A stretch of DNA of 64,000 nucleotides from Nocardia acididurans (lineage in GTDB: Bacteria; Actinomycetota; Actinomycetes; Mycobacteriales; Mycobacteriaceae): NCBI RefSeq assembly GCF_016741815.1, contig NZ_JAERRJ010000002.1:434001-498000 (forward strand). The letters run 5' to 3'. A model generated the notes under the pieces. It was not told the DNA's origin and did not search any database. It was given only the letters and a program-made list of their open reading frames with translations. Of this stretch, positions 35,086 through 44,700 are shown one piece after another. Position numbers and translations under genes: made by a program. The number at the start of each line of letters is the position of its first letter. Within the stretch, counting starts at the first letter, position 1.

Positions 35086-37236
35086 ATGATCGGGAGGCTG
35101 ACGGCGTTCGCCGTGCGGGCGCCGAAGCTGGTGCTGGTGCTGGTGGGTGTGGCGTTTCTGCTGTGCGGGGCGCTGGGGTCACAGGTGGCGGGGAAGCTGT
35201 CCAATGGCGGGTTCGTGGGGACCGATTCCGAATCCGCCCGGGTCGCGGAGATTCTCGAGCGCGACTACGGCATGTCGGGGATGCAGTTGCTGTTGACCGT
35301 CGAGTCGAGCAGTAGCGCCAAGACCGCGGCCGCTGTCGCGGAGGGTGGTTCGATCGCGCAGCGGTTGAAGGCGGACGCCCGTGTGTCGCAGGCGGTTTCG
35401 CCGTGGACCGAGCCGGTGCTGAGTGGGTCGCTGGTCAGCCGGGACGGGAAGGTCGGGCTGATCGTCGCCACGGTGCGCGGTGACGAGAACACCGCACCGA
35501 AGGCGGCGCGGGAGCTGGCCGACGAGTTCACCGGGACGCGGGACGGTGTCACGGTGCGGGCCGGTGGTCAGGCGGCGGTGTGGACGGATACGGCGGCGCA
35601 GTCGCAGAAGGATCTGGGGATCGCGGAGGCGATCGCGCTGCCGATCACGTTCCTGCTGCTGGTGTGGTTCCTGAGAAGTCTTGTGGCGGCGTTGATTCCG
35701 GTGATCACCGGGGTCGCGGCGATCGTCGGCACCACCGCGGTGCTGTACCTGCTGACATTCGTGACCGAGCTGTCGATCTTCGCGCTGAATCTCACCACCG
35801 CGATCGGCTTGGCGCTGGCGATCGACTATTCGCTGCTCATCATCGGCCGCTATCGCGAGGAGATCGCGGCCGGGCAGGAGCGGGACGCCGCCCTGCGGGT
35901 GGCCATGCGCCGCGGTGGGCGTGCGGTGGCCTTCTCCGGTCTCACGGTCGGCATCGCGCTGATCGGTCTGACCTTCTTCCCGATGGCGTTCCTGCGGTCA
36001 CTCGGTTTCGCGGGTCTGGCCGTGGTGGTGCTGTCGATCCTGTTGACGCTCACCCTGGTTCCGGCGCTGCTGATGCTGCTGGGTGAGCGTCTGACCCGCA
36101 AGCCGCTGCGGGAGGCGAAGCCGGTCCGCGACGGGATCCTCTACCGCACGACGCGTGCCGTGCAGCGGCGTCCCGCGCTGTGCGCGCTGCCGGTGGTCGC
36201 GCTGCTGCTGGCGCTCGGCGCACCCATCCTGGGCCTGAAGATGGGTCTGCCCGACGACCGCGTCCTGCCGACCAGCCTGGAGTCCCGTCAGGTGGGCGAC
36301 CTGCTGCGCGATCGCTTCGACGACAATGCCAGTGGCACAGTGCATGTCATCGTCGAGGCCGAGGGCGCCGATGTCACCGCCTACGCGACCGCCCTGTCCC
36401 TGGTCCCCGACGTGCAGAGCGTGACCGGCCCCGCCGGCAGCTACGCGCAGGGCCACCCGGCCGGTCTCGCGGATCCGAAGGCCAACGGCCCCAGCACAGT
36501 CCACCTCACGATCGCGACCCGCCTGAACCCCTACTCGGACGCGGGCCGCACCCAACTCGAGGCCCTGCGCGCGGTGCACGCCCCGGCCCCCGTACTCTTC
36601 GGCGGCCAGGCCCAGCAGACCTCCGACGCGTCCTCCGGTATCGCCCAGGGCTTCCCGAAAGCCCTGGCCTGGATCGTGGTCACCACTTTCGTCCTGCTGC
36701 TCCTGCTGACCAGCAGCGTGATACTCCCCCTGAAAGCGATCCTGCTGAACGTCGTCTCCCTGTCGGCGACCTTCGGCGCCCTGGTCTGGATCTTCCAGGA
36801 CGGCAACCTCTCCGGCCTCGGCACCACGGCCACCGGCTTCACCATCGCCACCATGCCGGTCCTGCTCTTCTGCGTATCCTTCGGCCTCTCCATGGATTAC
36901 GAGGTCTTCCTCCTGTCCCGCTTCACCGAGGAATGGCAGCGCTCCGACAAGTCCCGCCGAGCCAACGACGACGCCGTAGCCCTCGGCATCGCCCGCTCCG
37001 GCCCGATAGTCACCGCCGCCGCAGTCCTCATGGCAGTAGTCTTCGCGGGCATCGCCGTCAGCGGCGTCACCATGAACCGCATGCTCGGCCTCGGCCTGGC
37101 CCTGGCCGTCCTGATAGACGCCACCCTCGTCCGCATGATCCTGGTCCCCGCCTTCATGCGCGCCCTCGGCACCGCCAACTGGTGGTCCCCCACCGCCTCA
37201 CGCCGGATCCTGGAGAAGGCCGCGTTGCGCGAGTAG
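35086..37236 (+). CDS. MMPL/RND family transporter
   Basis: A complete 716-residue MMPL transporter with 12 predicted membrane helices in two MMPL bundles. Both proton-relay Asp-Tyr pairs are present: LALAIDYSLLIIGRYREE in TM4 and LSMDYEVFLLSRF in TM10. Two periplasmic porter loops follow TM1 (about 35-180) and TM7 (about 385-520). It likely exports a lipid or a drug. ATG 35086 is preferred over the in-frame GTG 35071 because aaggggg lies 6 bases upstream. It converges with a TetR gene, 25 bp between stops. The first MMPL gene of the window is not close. Confidence 0.93.
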   Translation: MIGRLTAFAVRAPKLVLVLVGVAFLLCGALGSQVAGKLSNGGFVGTDSESARVAEILERDYGMSGMQLLLTVESSSSAKTAAAVAEGGSIAQRLKADARVSQAVSPWTEPVLSGSLVSRDGKVGLIVATVRGDENTAPKAARELADEFTGTRDGVTVRAGGQAAVWTDTAAQSQKDLGIAEAIALPITFLLLVWFLRSLVAALIPVITGVAAIVGTTAVLYLLTFVTELSIFALNLTTAIGLALAIDYSLLIIGRYREEIAAGQERDAALRVAMRRGGRAVAFSGLTVGIALIGLTFFPMAFLRSLGFAGLAVVVLSILLTLTLVPALLMLLGERLTRKPLREAKPVRDGILYRTTRAVQRRPALCALPVVALLLALGAPILGLKMGLPDDRVLPTSLESRQVGDLLRDRFDDNASGTVHVIVEAEGADVTAYATALSLVPDVQSVTGPAGSYAQGHPAGLADPKANGPSTVHLTIATRLNPYSDAGRTQLEALRAVHAPAPVLFGGQAQQTSDASSGIAQGFPKALAWIVVTTFVLLLLLTSSVILPLKAILLNVVSLSATFGALVWIFQDGNLSGLGTTATGFTIATMPVLLFCVSFGLSMDYEVFLLSRFTEEWQRSDKSRRANDDAVALGIARSGPIVTAAAVLMAVVFAGIAVSGVTMNRMLGLGLALAVLIDATLVRMILVPAFMRALGTANWWSPTASRRILEKAALRE

Positions 37237-37261
37237 TCCCGCGCGCTGAGCCGGATCTCGT

Positions 37262-37990
37262 TCAGTTGCTGTGCAGTCCGATGCTGCGGCCGATGTCGGC
37301 GAGGGTGGCGTTGAAGAGGGCGTCGGGGTCGGAGATGTGGATGGGGTAGTTGCCGAAGGCTTCGAGGGTTACGTGGCCGTAGAGGCGGGCCCAGAATTGG
37401 ATCATCACGTAGGAGACGCCGAGGTCGAGTTTTTCGGCGGGGAATTTCTGGCCGGATTCGGCGAGGACCGCGAGCAGGTCGGTTTGGAAGCGGATGAGGT
37501 CGTCGCGCAGGCTGGGCGGGATCGCCTCGAGCGGTGGGGTGACGACGGCGTAGTCGGTGAGGAGGCGGCCGGCGGCTTCGAGGAAGAGGCGGCCGACAGG
37601 TTCGCCGAATTGGCGCATGGCGCTGCCGGTTCCGCCGGCTTCGGGGGAGGCGAAGACGAGGGAGAATTCGCGGGAGTGGGTCAACGCCCAGGTGCGGAAG
37701 CCGCGGCAGACGGCGAAGAAGCGGAGCATGGCGTCGTCGGGCTGGCCTTCGAGGGCGGCTGCCATGTGGGCGGCGAGGTCGCAGCAGACGTCGGTGCGGA
37801 CGGCGGAGACGAGGTCGTCGCGGGATTCGTAGTAGCGGTAGAGGGCGGGGGCGGTGACGCCGAGGTCGCGGGCGATGGCGCGCAGGGTGACCGCGTCGGG
37901 GCCGTGGGATACCAGCAAAGACCTTGCGACGCGGCGGATGTCGGTGTCGCTGACCGCGGGCATTCGGCCGCGTCGCTTGGTCTCTGTCAT
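37262..37990 (-). CDS. TetR family regulator, co-transcribed with P450
   Basis: A 242-residue TetR repressor. The helix-turn-helix is at about 15-62 (RRVARSLLVSHGPDAVTLRAI, split as RRVARSLLVSHG and PDAVTLRAIARDLG, then APALYRYYESRDDLV), followed by a WHG-type C-terminal domain (FRTWALTHSREFSLVF). It lies 31 bp downstream of the CYP125-like gene on the same strand, so both are probably one operon behind the palindrome at 39312-39340. The simplest model is autoregulation, with the P450 substrate or product as ligand. It converges with the MMPL transporter. Confidence 0.9.
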   Translation of the reverse strand: MTETKRRGRMPAVSDTDIRRVARSLLVSHGPDAVTLRAIARDLGVTAPALYRYYESRDDLVSAVRTDVCCDLAAHMAAALEGQPDDAMLRFFAVCRGFRTWALTHSREFSLVFASPEAGGTGSAMRQFGEPVGRLFLEAAGRLLTDYAVVTPPLEAIPPSLRDDLIRFQTDLLAVLAESGQKFPAEKLDLGVSYVMIQFWARLYGHVTLEAFGNYPIHISDPDALFNATLADIGRSIGLHSN

Positions 37991-38021
37991 GGGTACCGCT
38001 CTTCTTGTTACCGCTGGGGTG

Positions 38022-39257
38022 TCACTCGTAGGCGACTTGCCAGCTCTTGATGCCGTTGAGCCAGCCCGAACGCAGGCGGACCGGCTCGGAGATCTGGCGC
38101 AGGTTCGGCATCACGTCGGCGATGGCGTTGAACATCAGGTCGATCTCGAGTCGCGCGAGGTTCGCACCCACACAGTAGTGGGTTCCGGTCCCGCCGAAGC
38201 CGACATGAGGATTCGGGTTGCGCAGAACGTTGAACTGGTACGGGTTTTCGAAGTGCTTCTCGTCGAAGTTGGCCGCACTGTAGAACATTCCGACGCGCTG
38301 GCCGACCTTCAGCTCCTGTCCGCCCAGGACGGTGTCCTGCATGACGGTGCGCTGGAAGGAGATGACGGGGGTGGCCCAGCGGACGATCTCGTCGGGCGCG
38401 GTGCGCGGACGCTGCTCCCGGTAGAGCTCCCACTGGTCCGGGTGGTCGACGAACGCCTTCATGCCGTGGGTGATGGCATTACGGGTGGTCTCGTTGCCGG
38501 CGACCGCCAAAAGGATGACGAACCAGGCGAATTCGTCGGAGGCGAGGGCTTCGCCGTCGACGTCGGCATTGAGCAGGGTGGACATGATGTCCTCCGCGCC
38601 GCCGAGGTCGACAGGGCAGCCCTTCTTGCCTTCGGCGAGGTTCCACGAGTAGCCCATGACCTCGGCGGTGGCGACCTTGTGGTCACCCTCGAAGTCGGGG
38701 TCGTCGTAGGAGATCATCTGGTTGGTCCAGTCGAAGATCTTGCGGCGATCTTCCTGCGGGATGCCGATGAGCTCGGCGATGGCCTGCAGCGGCAGCTCGC
38801 ACGCGACCTGTTCGACGAAGTCGCCGGAGCCGGTCTTCTTGGCCTCGTGCACGATTCGCTCCGCACGATCGCGCAGCGCGTTGCGCAGCGATTCGACGGC
38901 GCGCGGGGTGAAGCCCTTGGAGATGATGCGGCGCAGCTTGGTGTGGCGCGGCGGGTCCTGGTTCAGCAGCAGGAAGCGCTGGACCTCGATCTCCTCGCGC
39001 AGGATGTCGCCGTAGAAGCGGATGACCGCGGTGTTCTCTTCCGAGGAGTACACATCGGGAGTCTTGGAGATCTCCTTGATGTCCTCGAGCTGGGTGACGG
39101 CCCAGTAGCCGTCGTCCTTGAATCCGCTGTCCTTCTGCGGCACCCACGTGACGGGCGCGGTGCGGCGCAGTTCGGCGAATTCCTCGACAGGAAGTCGGTT
39201 GGCGAGCAGGTCGGGATCGGTGAAGTCGAACCCGGTGGGGATGGACGGGGCTGACAC
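38022..39257 (-). CDS. cytochrome P450, CYP125-like
   Basis: A 411-residue P450 with strong similarity to CYP125 of mycobacteria, the steroid C26/C27 hydroxylase that starts cholesterol side-chain breakdown. The I-helix motif AVAGNETTRNAI, the ExxR motif in DEIVRWATP, and the heme-thiolate loop FGGTGTHYCVGANLAR are intact. Also matching CYP125 are GFDFTDP near the start and RSGWLNGIKSWQV at the end. GTG 39257 follows an excellent ribosome site (aaaggaggt). Unlike the mycobacterial gene it is not in a KstR cluster here but in a pair with its own TetR gene. The substrate is most likely a steroid or related terpenoid. Confidence 0.92.
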   Translation of the reverse strand: MSAPSIPTGFDFTDPDLLANRLPVEEFAELRRTAPVTWVPQKDSGFKDDGYWAVTQLEDIKEISKTPDVYSSEENTAVIRFYGDILREEIEVQRFLLLNQDPPRHTKLRRIISKGFTPRAVESLRNALRDRAERIVHEAKKTGSGDFVEQVACELPLQAIAELIGIPQEDRRKIFDWTNQMISYDDPDFEGDHKVATAEVMGYSWNLAEGKKGCPVDLGGAEDIMSTLLNADVDGEALASDEFAWFVILLAVAGNETTRNAITHGMKAFVDHPDQWELYREQRPRTAPDEIVRWATPVISFQRTVMQDTVLGGQELKVGQRVGMFYSAANFDEKHFENPYQFNVLRNPNPHVGFGGTGTHYCVGANLARLEIDLMFNAIADVMPNLRQISEPVRLRSGWLNGIKSWQVAYE

Positions 39258-39311
39258 GGGTACCTCCTTTGGAACACGTCGCGACGAGTGAACCACACCA
39301 CACCCCCATTT

Positions 39312-39340
39312 GTGAACAGGTTTTAGTAAATCCTGTTCAC
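39312..39340 (-). promoter_or_regulatory. 29-bp palindrome, likely operator of the P450-TetR operon
   Basis: GTGAACAGG and CCTGTTCAC form perfect 9-bp arms around an AT-rich 11-base centre. It lies 55 bp upstream of the P450 start. The AT-rich centre may contain the -10 region, so a bound repressor would block the promoter directly. The half-sites do not fit the KstR consensus. Confidence 0.65.
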
Positions 39341-39526
39341 TTGATGTGTCAGCGAGGTTCGCGCAGCGCGGCAAGCGGCCTTGCCGATCGGCGTAACGGC
39401 GACCTTCGCATACACGACATGCGGGGTACCGGCCCGTCGGGCGCGGGACGCCGAATGGCCGAAACCCGTTGCGTTTCATACCTTTAGGTTTCCCACCATT
39501 GCTTTCCCGCCCGCCGCCGGAACCAG

Positions 39527-39532
39527 TAATAT
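39527..39532 (+). promoter_or_regulatory. candidate -10 element of the sugar transferase gene
   Basis: TAATAT, close to the consensus -10 hexamer, lies 31 bp before the ATG at 39563 in an otherwise GC-rich region. No clear -35 is seen 17 bp upstream. The rest of 39341-39526 shows only weak short hairpins such as GCAAG/CTTGC. Confidence 0.35.
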
Positions 39533-39562
39533 TTCTCCTTGGCATCCAATGGGGGGATAGCC

Positions 39563-41107
39563 ATGAGGCTCAGCGCGCGGGGATGGAGCAGCAGGATGGC
39601 CTTCCAGATCGAGCAGGAACAGATTCTCGCGCCGCCACCGCAGCCCGAGAGTCCGCAGCGATCGGGCAAACAGCGCTGGCAGGCCGAGTACCGCCGCCGG
39701 CTGCGCATAACAGATGCCCTGGTCATCGCGGGTGCGGTGGCCATGGCCCAGGCCATCCGCTTCGGCGGGCTCAACAATGACGCCCGGGTGGACTGGGTGG
39801 GCGATCACGACCGCGTGGGGTACGCGGCCATCTCCTTCCTGCTCACCTTCACCTGGCTGGGTTTCCTGGCGGTGGGCAACACGTGGTCGCCGACCGTGCT
39901 GGGCACCGGGCCCGAGGAGTACCGGCGTCTGGTGGCGGCCACCATGCGGCTGTTCGGGTTGATAGCCATCGTGTCGCTACTGCTCCGAATCGATTTCGCC
40001 CGAGGCTATCTCGCCATCGCACTACCTGTCGGTTTGCTCGGCCTGATACTGAATCGCCTGTTCTGGCGCAAGTTTGCCGCGCGTAAGCGGCGCACCGGCC
40101 GCTACCTGACCTCCACTCTCGTTGTCGGCCATCGTGATTCGGCCCGCGAGATCATGCGCTGCTTCGAACGCGACCCGGCCGTCGGATACTCCGTGGTCGG
40201 CGTCTACACGCCATACGAGATCGTCGACGAGGCCGAACTCACCGGCGACGACAGCGATCTCCCCATTGTGGTCGCCGAATCCTCGGTCGTGGACGCGGTC
40301 CGCGCCACCGCCGCCGACACCGTGGTCATCGCCGCCACCGAGCATCTGGGCACGCGCGGCATCAACGACCTGCTCTGGAAACTCAAGCCACTCGGCGTCG
40401 AACTGGTCGTGACCCCCGGTGTCGTCGACGTCGCCGACCAGCGACTATCCATCACCCCAGTCTCGAATCTTCCACTCCTGCATATCGAGAAGCCGCAGTA
40501 CGACCGCGCCAAATCCTTCGGCAAGGCCGTCTTCGACCTCGTCTTCGCCACCCTCGCCCTGCTGGCGGTCTCCCCCGTCATGATCTTCACCGCCATCGCC
40601 ATCAAGGCCACCAGCCGCGGCCCGGTCTTCTACCGCTCCGAACGCATCGGCCTCAACGGCGAACCCTTCCGCATGGTCAAGTTCCGCAGCATGTACGTAG
40701 ACGCCGACCGCGTCCGCGACACCCTCCTGGCCGAAAACGACGGCGCGGGCCCCCTCTTCAAGATGCGCGAAGACCCCCGAGTCACCCCCGTAGGCCGCAT
40801 CCTGCGCAAATACTCCCTCGACGAACTCCCCCAGTTCCTCAATGTCATCCGCGGCGAAATGTGCGTCGTAGGCCCCCGCCCACCCCTGCGCACCGAAGTC
40901 GAACAGTACGACCGCAAAATGCTGCGCCGCCTCCTCGTCAAGCCCGGCGTCACCGGCCTCTGGCAGGTCTCCGGCCGCTCCAACCTCTCCTGGGACGAGT
41001 CCGTCCGCCTGGACCTGTCCTACGTCGAGAACTGGTCCATGGTGCAGGACCTGCTGATCATCAAGAAGACCATCTCGGCGGTCACGCGCAGCGAGGGAGC
41101 CTACTGA
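39563..41107 (+). CDS. polyprenyl glycosylphosphotransferase initiating exopolysaccharide synthesis
   Basis: A 514-residue enzyme of the PHPT/WbaP type that loads the first sugar-1-phosphate onto undecaprenyl phosphate. The N-terminal half has four or five membrane helices and a Rossmann-like CoA-binding domain (TLVVGHRDSAREIMRCF). The C-terminal bacterial sugar transferase domain has KAVFDLVFATLALL, FRMVKFRSMYVDAD, and LRKYSLDELPQFLNVIRG, followed by MCVVGPRPPL and PGVTGLWQVSGRS. ATG 39563 has gggggga upstream. It starts the polysaccharide locus but is separated from the other genes by the caspase module, with which it overlaps tail to tail by 7 bp. Confidence 0.93.
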   Translation: MRLSARGWSSRMAFQIEQEQILAPPPQPESPQRSGKQRWQAEYRRRLRITDALVIAGAVAMAQAIRFGGLNNDARVDWVGDHDRVGYAAISFLLTFTWLGFLAVGNTWSPTVLGTGPEEYRRLVAATMRLFGLIAIVSLLLRIDFARGYLAIALPVGLLGLILNRLFWRKFAARKRRTGRYLTSTLVVGHRDSAREIMRCFERDPAVGYSVVGVYTPYEIVDEAELTGDDSDLPIVVAESSVVDAVRATAADTVVIAATEHLGTRGINDLLWKLKPLGVELVVTPGVVDVADQRLSITPVSNLPLLHIEKPQYDRAKSFGKAVFDLVFATLALLAVSPVMIFTAIAIKATSRGPVFYRSERIGLNGEPFRMVKFRSMYVDADRVRDTLLAENDGAGPLFKMREDPRVTPVGRILRKYSLDELPQFLNVIRGEMCVVGPRPPLRTEVEQYDRKMLRRLLVKPGVTGLWQVSGRSNLSWDESVRLDLSYVENWSMVQDLLIIKKTISAVTRSEGAY

Positions 41108-41745
41108 GCGGTCGCCGCAGGGTCCGCGTCGAACCCTAGCAATGTCTCCCGCGCGATCGACCTCACCAGCCCGGCGTCGAACGTCGCGACGAGGTCGAGC
41201 GCGGCGTACCAGGGACCGACACCCCAGATCTCCCCGAGCAGCTGGGAGATGTTTCGGTGCAGCGACTTTCGCTGCACCGGTGCCGCCTCGAAGTAGCGGG
41301 CCACCAATTCCTTCGCCACGCGGGTGAGCGCGACCACGCGATACTCGGGCTCGGCTCGCCGCGCGAGATCGAGTGCGTATCCGGTGTCGCCCAGGGCCAG
41401 CGCGGCGAAAACCAGCGACAGCAAAGCTCGGCTCATCTGCTCGTCGATGGACACGTTCTCGAGGAACGCCTCCCACGCCCCTTGCTTCGCGATGTCATCG
41501 AGGAGCGCTTCGGCGTCCACAAGCACGGCGCGTGCCGCATCGAAACCACGCGCCTCAGCGAGTCCGGGGACAACCAGAGCCAATGCACGGATCCGCTGGT
41601 CGACTTCGGGGATCCGCTGGGCGAGATCGAGTGCTCTCGGTACTTCGCCGGATCGCACGAGCGCTGCGACAATCTCCCGGGTGGCCGCGCCCTGGTAGGC
41701 CACCCCCCAAAAAACGCTCGGCGATTTCCGAGGCTCCTGTGACAT
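41101..41745 (-). CDS. C-terminal part of the caspase-STAND protein, out of frame
   Basis: About 203 codons from the frameshift tract (41703-41714) to the TAG at 41101-41103 encode helical repeats (VAALVRSGEVPRALDLAQRI, then RALALVVPGLAEARGFDAA) that continue the repeats of the preceding gene. The two frames join naturally at RFLGG/VAYQG if one base is removed from the tract. An ATG at 41745 gives an alternative separate 214-residue protein, but its first 14 residues are antisense-like and there is no convincing ribosome site. I read it as the tail of the same protein. It overlaps the sugar transferase stop by 7 bp. Confidence 0.7.
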   Translation of the reverse strand: MSQEPRKSPSVFWGVAYQGAATREIVAALVRSGEVPRALDLAQRIPEVDQRIRALALVVPGLAEARGFDAARAVLVDAEALLDDIAKQGAWEAFLENVSIDEQMSRALLSLVFAALALGDTGYALDLARRAEPEYRVVALTRVAKELVARYFEAAPVQRKSLHRNISQLLGEIWGVGPWYAALDLVATFDAGLVRSIARETLLGFDADPAATAQ

Positions 41746-44700
41746 CCCCGCTGCGCGCCAGCGCGACAGCGAGTTTGGACATCACATCCGGACTGTCCGT
41801 CGGGTGGTCGGCGGGCAGCAGTTTCAGGGTGAGATCGGCCAACCCGAGCGTGGCGGCGACAGCTGCCAGCGCCTCATTGGCCTCGGCTGAGTCTTCAAAA
41901 ATTCGCTGTGCACGATCACGAAGAAACGGACCGATGAAACGGGTCGCGCGGCCCTTGTCGACCTGCTCCGCCACCACCGCCAAGGCGGCCTCGATTCCGC
42001 CGGAATCCGCAGGGCGCGTACTGATGAGGAAGGGATGCGCGAGCACTTCCGACGCGAGTTCCAACGCATCGCACTCGACCAACGCTGCGACCACCGCGGC
42101 GAGCGTCGCACCGAATTCGACGCCCTCGGGCTCCGCGGAGTCCGCCGACGCGGCGAGTTCTCGAATCAGCACGGCGGCTCGGTCACGAGCGCCCGCTCCG
42201 AGCAGCGCGCGTACTAGTTCAGCCATCGGAATCCGTCCAGCTTCCGCATGCTTCTGCTCGATCCTGGACAGCTCCGGATCACCTTGAACTGGGCCGAAGT
42301 ACGCCGCCCCATCCGCGCGCCCTCGTGCCATCGCCTCGATCATCTGTCGCGCAGCGGCCTCCGAAGCCTCGAGAAATCGATCGACCCACGTATGGTCACC
42401 CAGGGATGCCGAGGCCAGGCGAGCACAGGCGTAGACGCGGTGATGCGGTACGTCGATCCGCTGAGCAACGGCATACGCGGCGGTCGAGTCACCGGCGGCG
42501 AGAACAGCTTCGGACAATACCGACAGCGCGCGTCCCCGCTGTTGTGGGTTCGTCATGCTGTAGCAGAGTTGCTCGGCTTCTTCCGCGAGACTCCGCGCCG
42601 CATCGCGATCGATCACCGCCATTGCCGGAACGATCCGCAGCAGCCTGTAGGCGTCATAGACGGTGGCCATCGACGCATGACACAGGGCTATTGCGCGATC
42701 CAGTTCGCCGATCTCGATCAGACACGCTACAGCTCGGTCGAGTTCCGCGCGCCGTTCCAGCTCACCGGAGTCCCCGATACGGTCAGTGTTCTTGTGGATG
42801 ACTACCCGCAGTTGCTGATCGTGACCGGCCGCGACAAGATCGGCCACGATCGCCTCGGCGGATTCGATCGTGGCCCCGAGTAGACGTGCTCCGGCCAGTT
42901 CGGCGACTACTTCAGCCGCAAGATGCTCCGCTGCTGCCGAATTTCCCTGGCCCGCCATACATCTGGCGATCCGTGCCAGTGCGGCTAGTTCGTCGGACTT
43001 GGTCACGCATTGGCGAGCGTAGGATTCCGCACGATCGAATCTGCCGAGGTGTGCCAGCGCATGCGCCGCGTATCGAGCGGCGATACCACGTTCCCAGCTC
43101 ATCGGCAGTTCGGCGGTGCTCTCGGTGCCGGAACCGGTAGCCCAGAGGTCGGCATCATCCTCTATCAGCTCAACCTCATCAGGATGTTCGACCTCGAACG
43201 GGTTGTCCGGGTCGAACTCCGGCTCCTCCAGTTCGGTGACTTCAAACCTGTCGTGATCTTCAGCGGCGCGTGCGAAGTCCTCTATCTCGACCGCCGCTTG
43301 CGCTGCCGCAGCGTCACAGCCCGTAGTCGACCAAGCTTCGGCCAGTAGCGCCAAGACGCGCATCCGCGGTTCGAGCTGGCGGATCCGGCCTACGAGCGCT
43401 TCAGCACTGTCGACATCCCCCGCAGAGATCAGCGCCGCGGCGAGAGCACAGAGTGCGGCATCGTAGTTGTCCGAGTGTCGCAGGCTGGGCAGCAAAGCCT
43501 CGACAGCGTTCCGGTCGCGCTCCCGGTATTCGGTGCGCTCACGGACCGCGATCAACCGGATATGTGCCTCGATCCGCCGTTCCGGGTCGATGATGCTCTC
43601 CGCCAAGCTGTCCGCCCGGTCGTGCTCCCCCAGCACGGCGAAGGCGACGGGCAGGTTCGGCGGGATGTTCTTCCCTCGCAGGGACAATCGCTGCCGTCGC
43701 ATCGACAACGTGCACAACGTGAGCAGATCCAGCTCCGGTTGTCCGCCAAGATGCTCGCTGACCCGGGAGATCTCACGGCGGGCGGTGATGTCGCCGCCGG
43801 TCAGGCGCAACAGGCGGTCGTGCCGGACGGAGTCGAGGGCGAGGGCGGCCATCCGGAGGAGATCATTGCGGGCCTGGAGCATCGAGAAGTACCGGGTGAG
43901 GAGGTAGGTGGGAGTGTCGGCGGGCCACGCGCGGTCGCGATAGTGGTCGGCCCAGGCGTGGATGCGGGTGCGGTAGTCGTCGAGAAGGGTACGGCCGAAG
44001 GCTCGTTCGGCTTCGGATTGGAGGGTTTCGTGGGCCAGGAGGTTGATGTGGTCGAGGGCGTAGCGGCTGGGGCGAGTTCGGAAGGTGCGGCCGGTGACAC
44101 CTGCCAGGATTTCGTCGATTCGGAATGGGGGGAGGTTGGTGAGATCTTCCAATTCGGGGCTGGTGAGCCCGCCTGCCGCCGTGATGAATCCGAGGATGTC
44201 GCGGGAGCCGTCGGAACCCTTGAGCATGCGGTCCAGTTCGAGGCGGGCGACGCGGCGGATGTCTCCGGCGCGGGTGGAGTCGGCGAGGATGCGGCGGCGG
44301 CAGGTGCGCAGGGGGTGGATGGTCGCGACATCCAGGGGCAGGGCCGGATTCGGGCGGCCCGCGACGATGATGCGGAGGTGCGGATGGGGCTTCTTCGGCA
44401 GCAGGGAGGCGATGCTCGGGCTGCCTTCGTCTTCGTCGAGGCCGTCGATGAGGAGGACGAGGCGGGTTCCGCTGGTGGCCGCTCGTTCGGCGGCGAGGTC
44501 GATCAGTTGGCGGCGGAGTGCGTCGCGGTTGCCGGTTGTCGCGGTGATCGTGCCGCGTTTGTCGGGTAGGAGTTCTGAAAGTTGTTCCAGGATGGCGTCG
44601 TTGAAGGCGGTGTGGTCGGCCTGGGAGGCCAGTCGTGAGGTGATGAAGAAGGCCACGACGCGTACATGGTCCGGTGGGTGCAGGGCGAAGGAGGACATGA

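Noticed and set aside
39312-39340. KstR binding site before the P450
   Set aside because: The half-sites GTGAACAGG/CCTGTTCAC and the 11-base gap do not fit the short KstR consensus.
39455-39500. GAAAC/GTTTC repeats as a terminator between the P450 and sugar transferase genes
   Set aside because: The arms are only 5 bp and the two genes are divergent, so no terminator is expected.
41703-41714. Programmed -1 ribosomal frameshift at T TTT TTG
   Set aside because: A -1 shift leads to the wrong frame; the repeats continue in the +1 frame, so an indel fits better.
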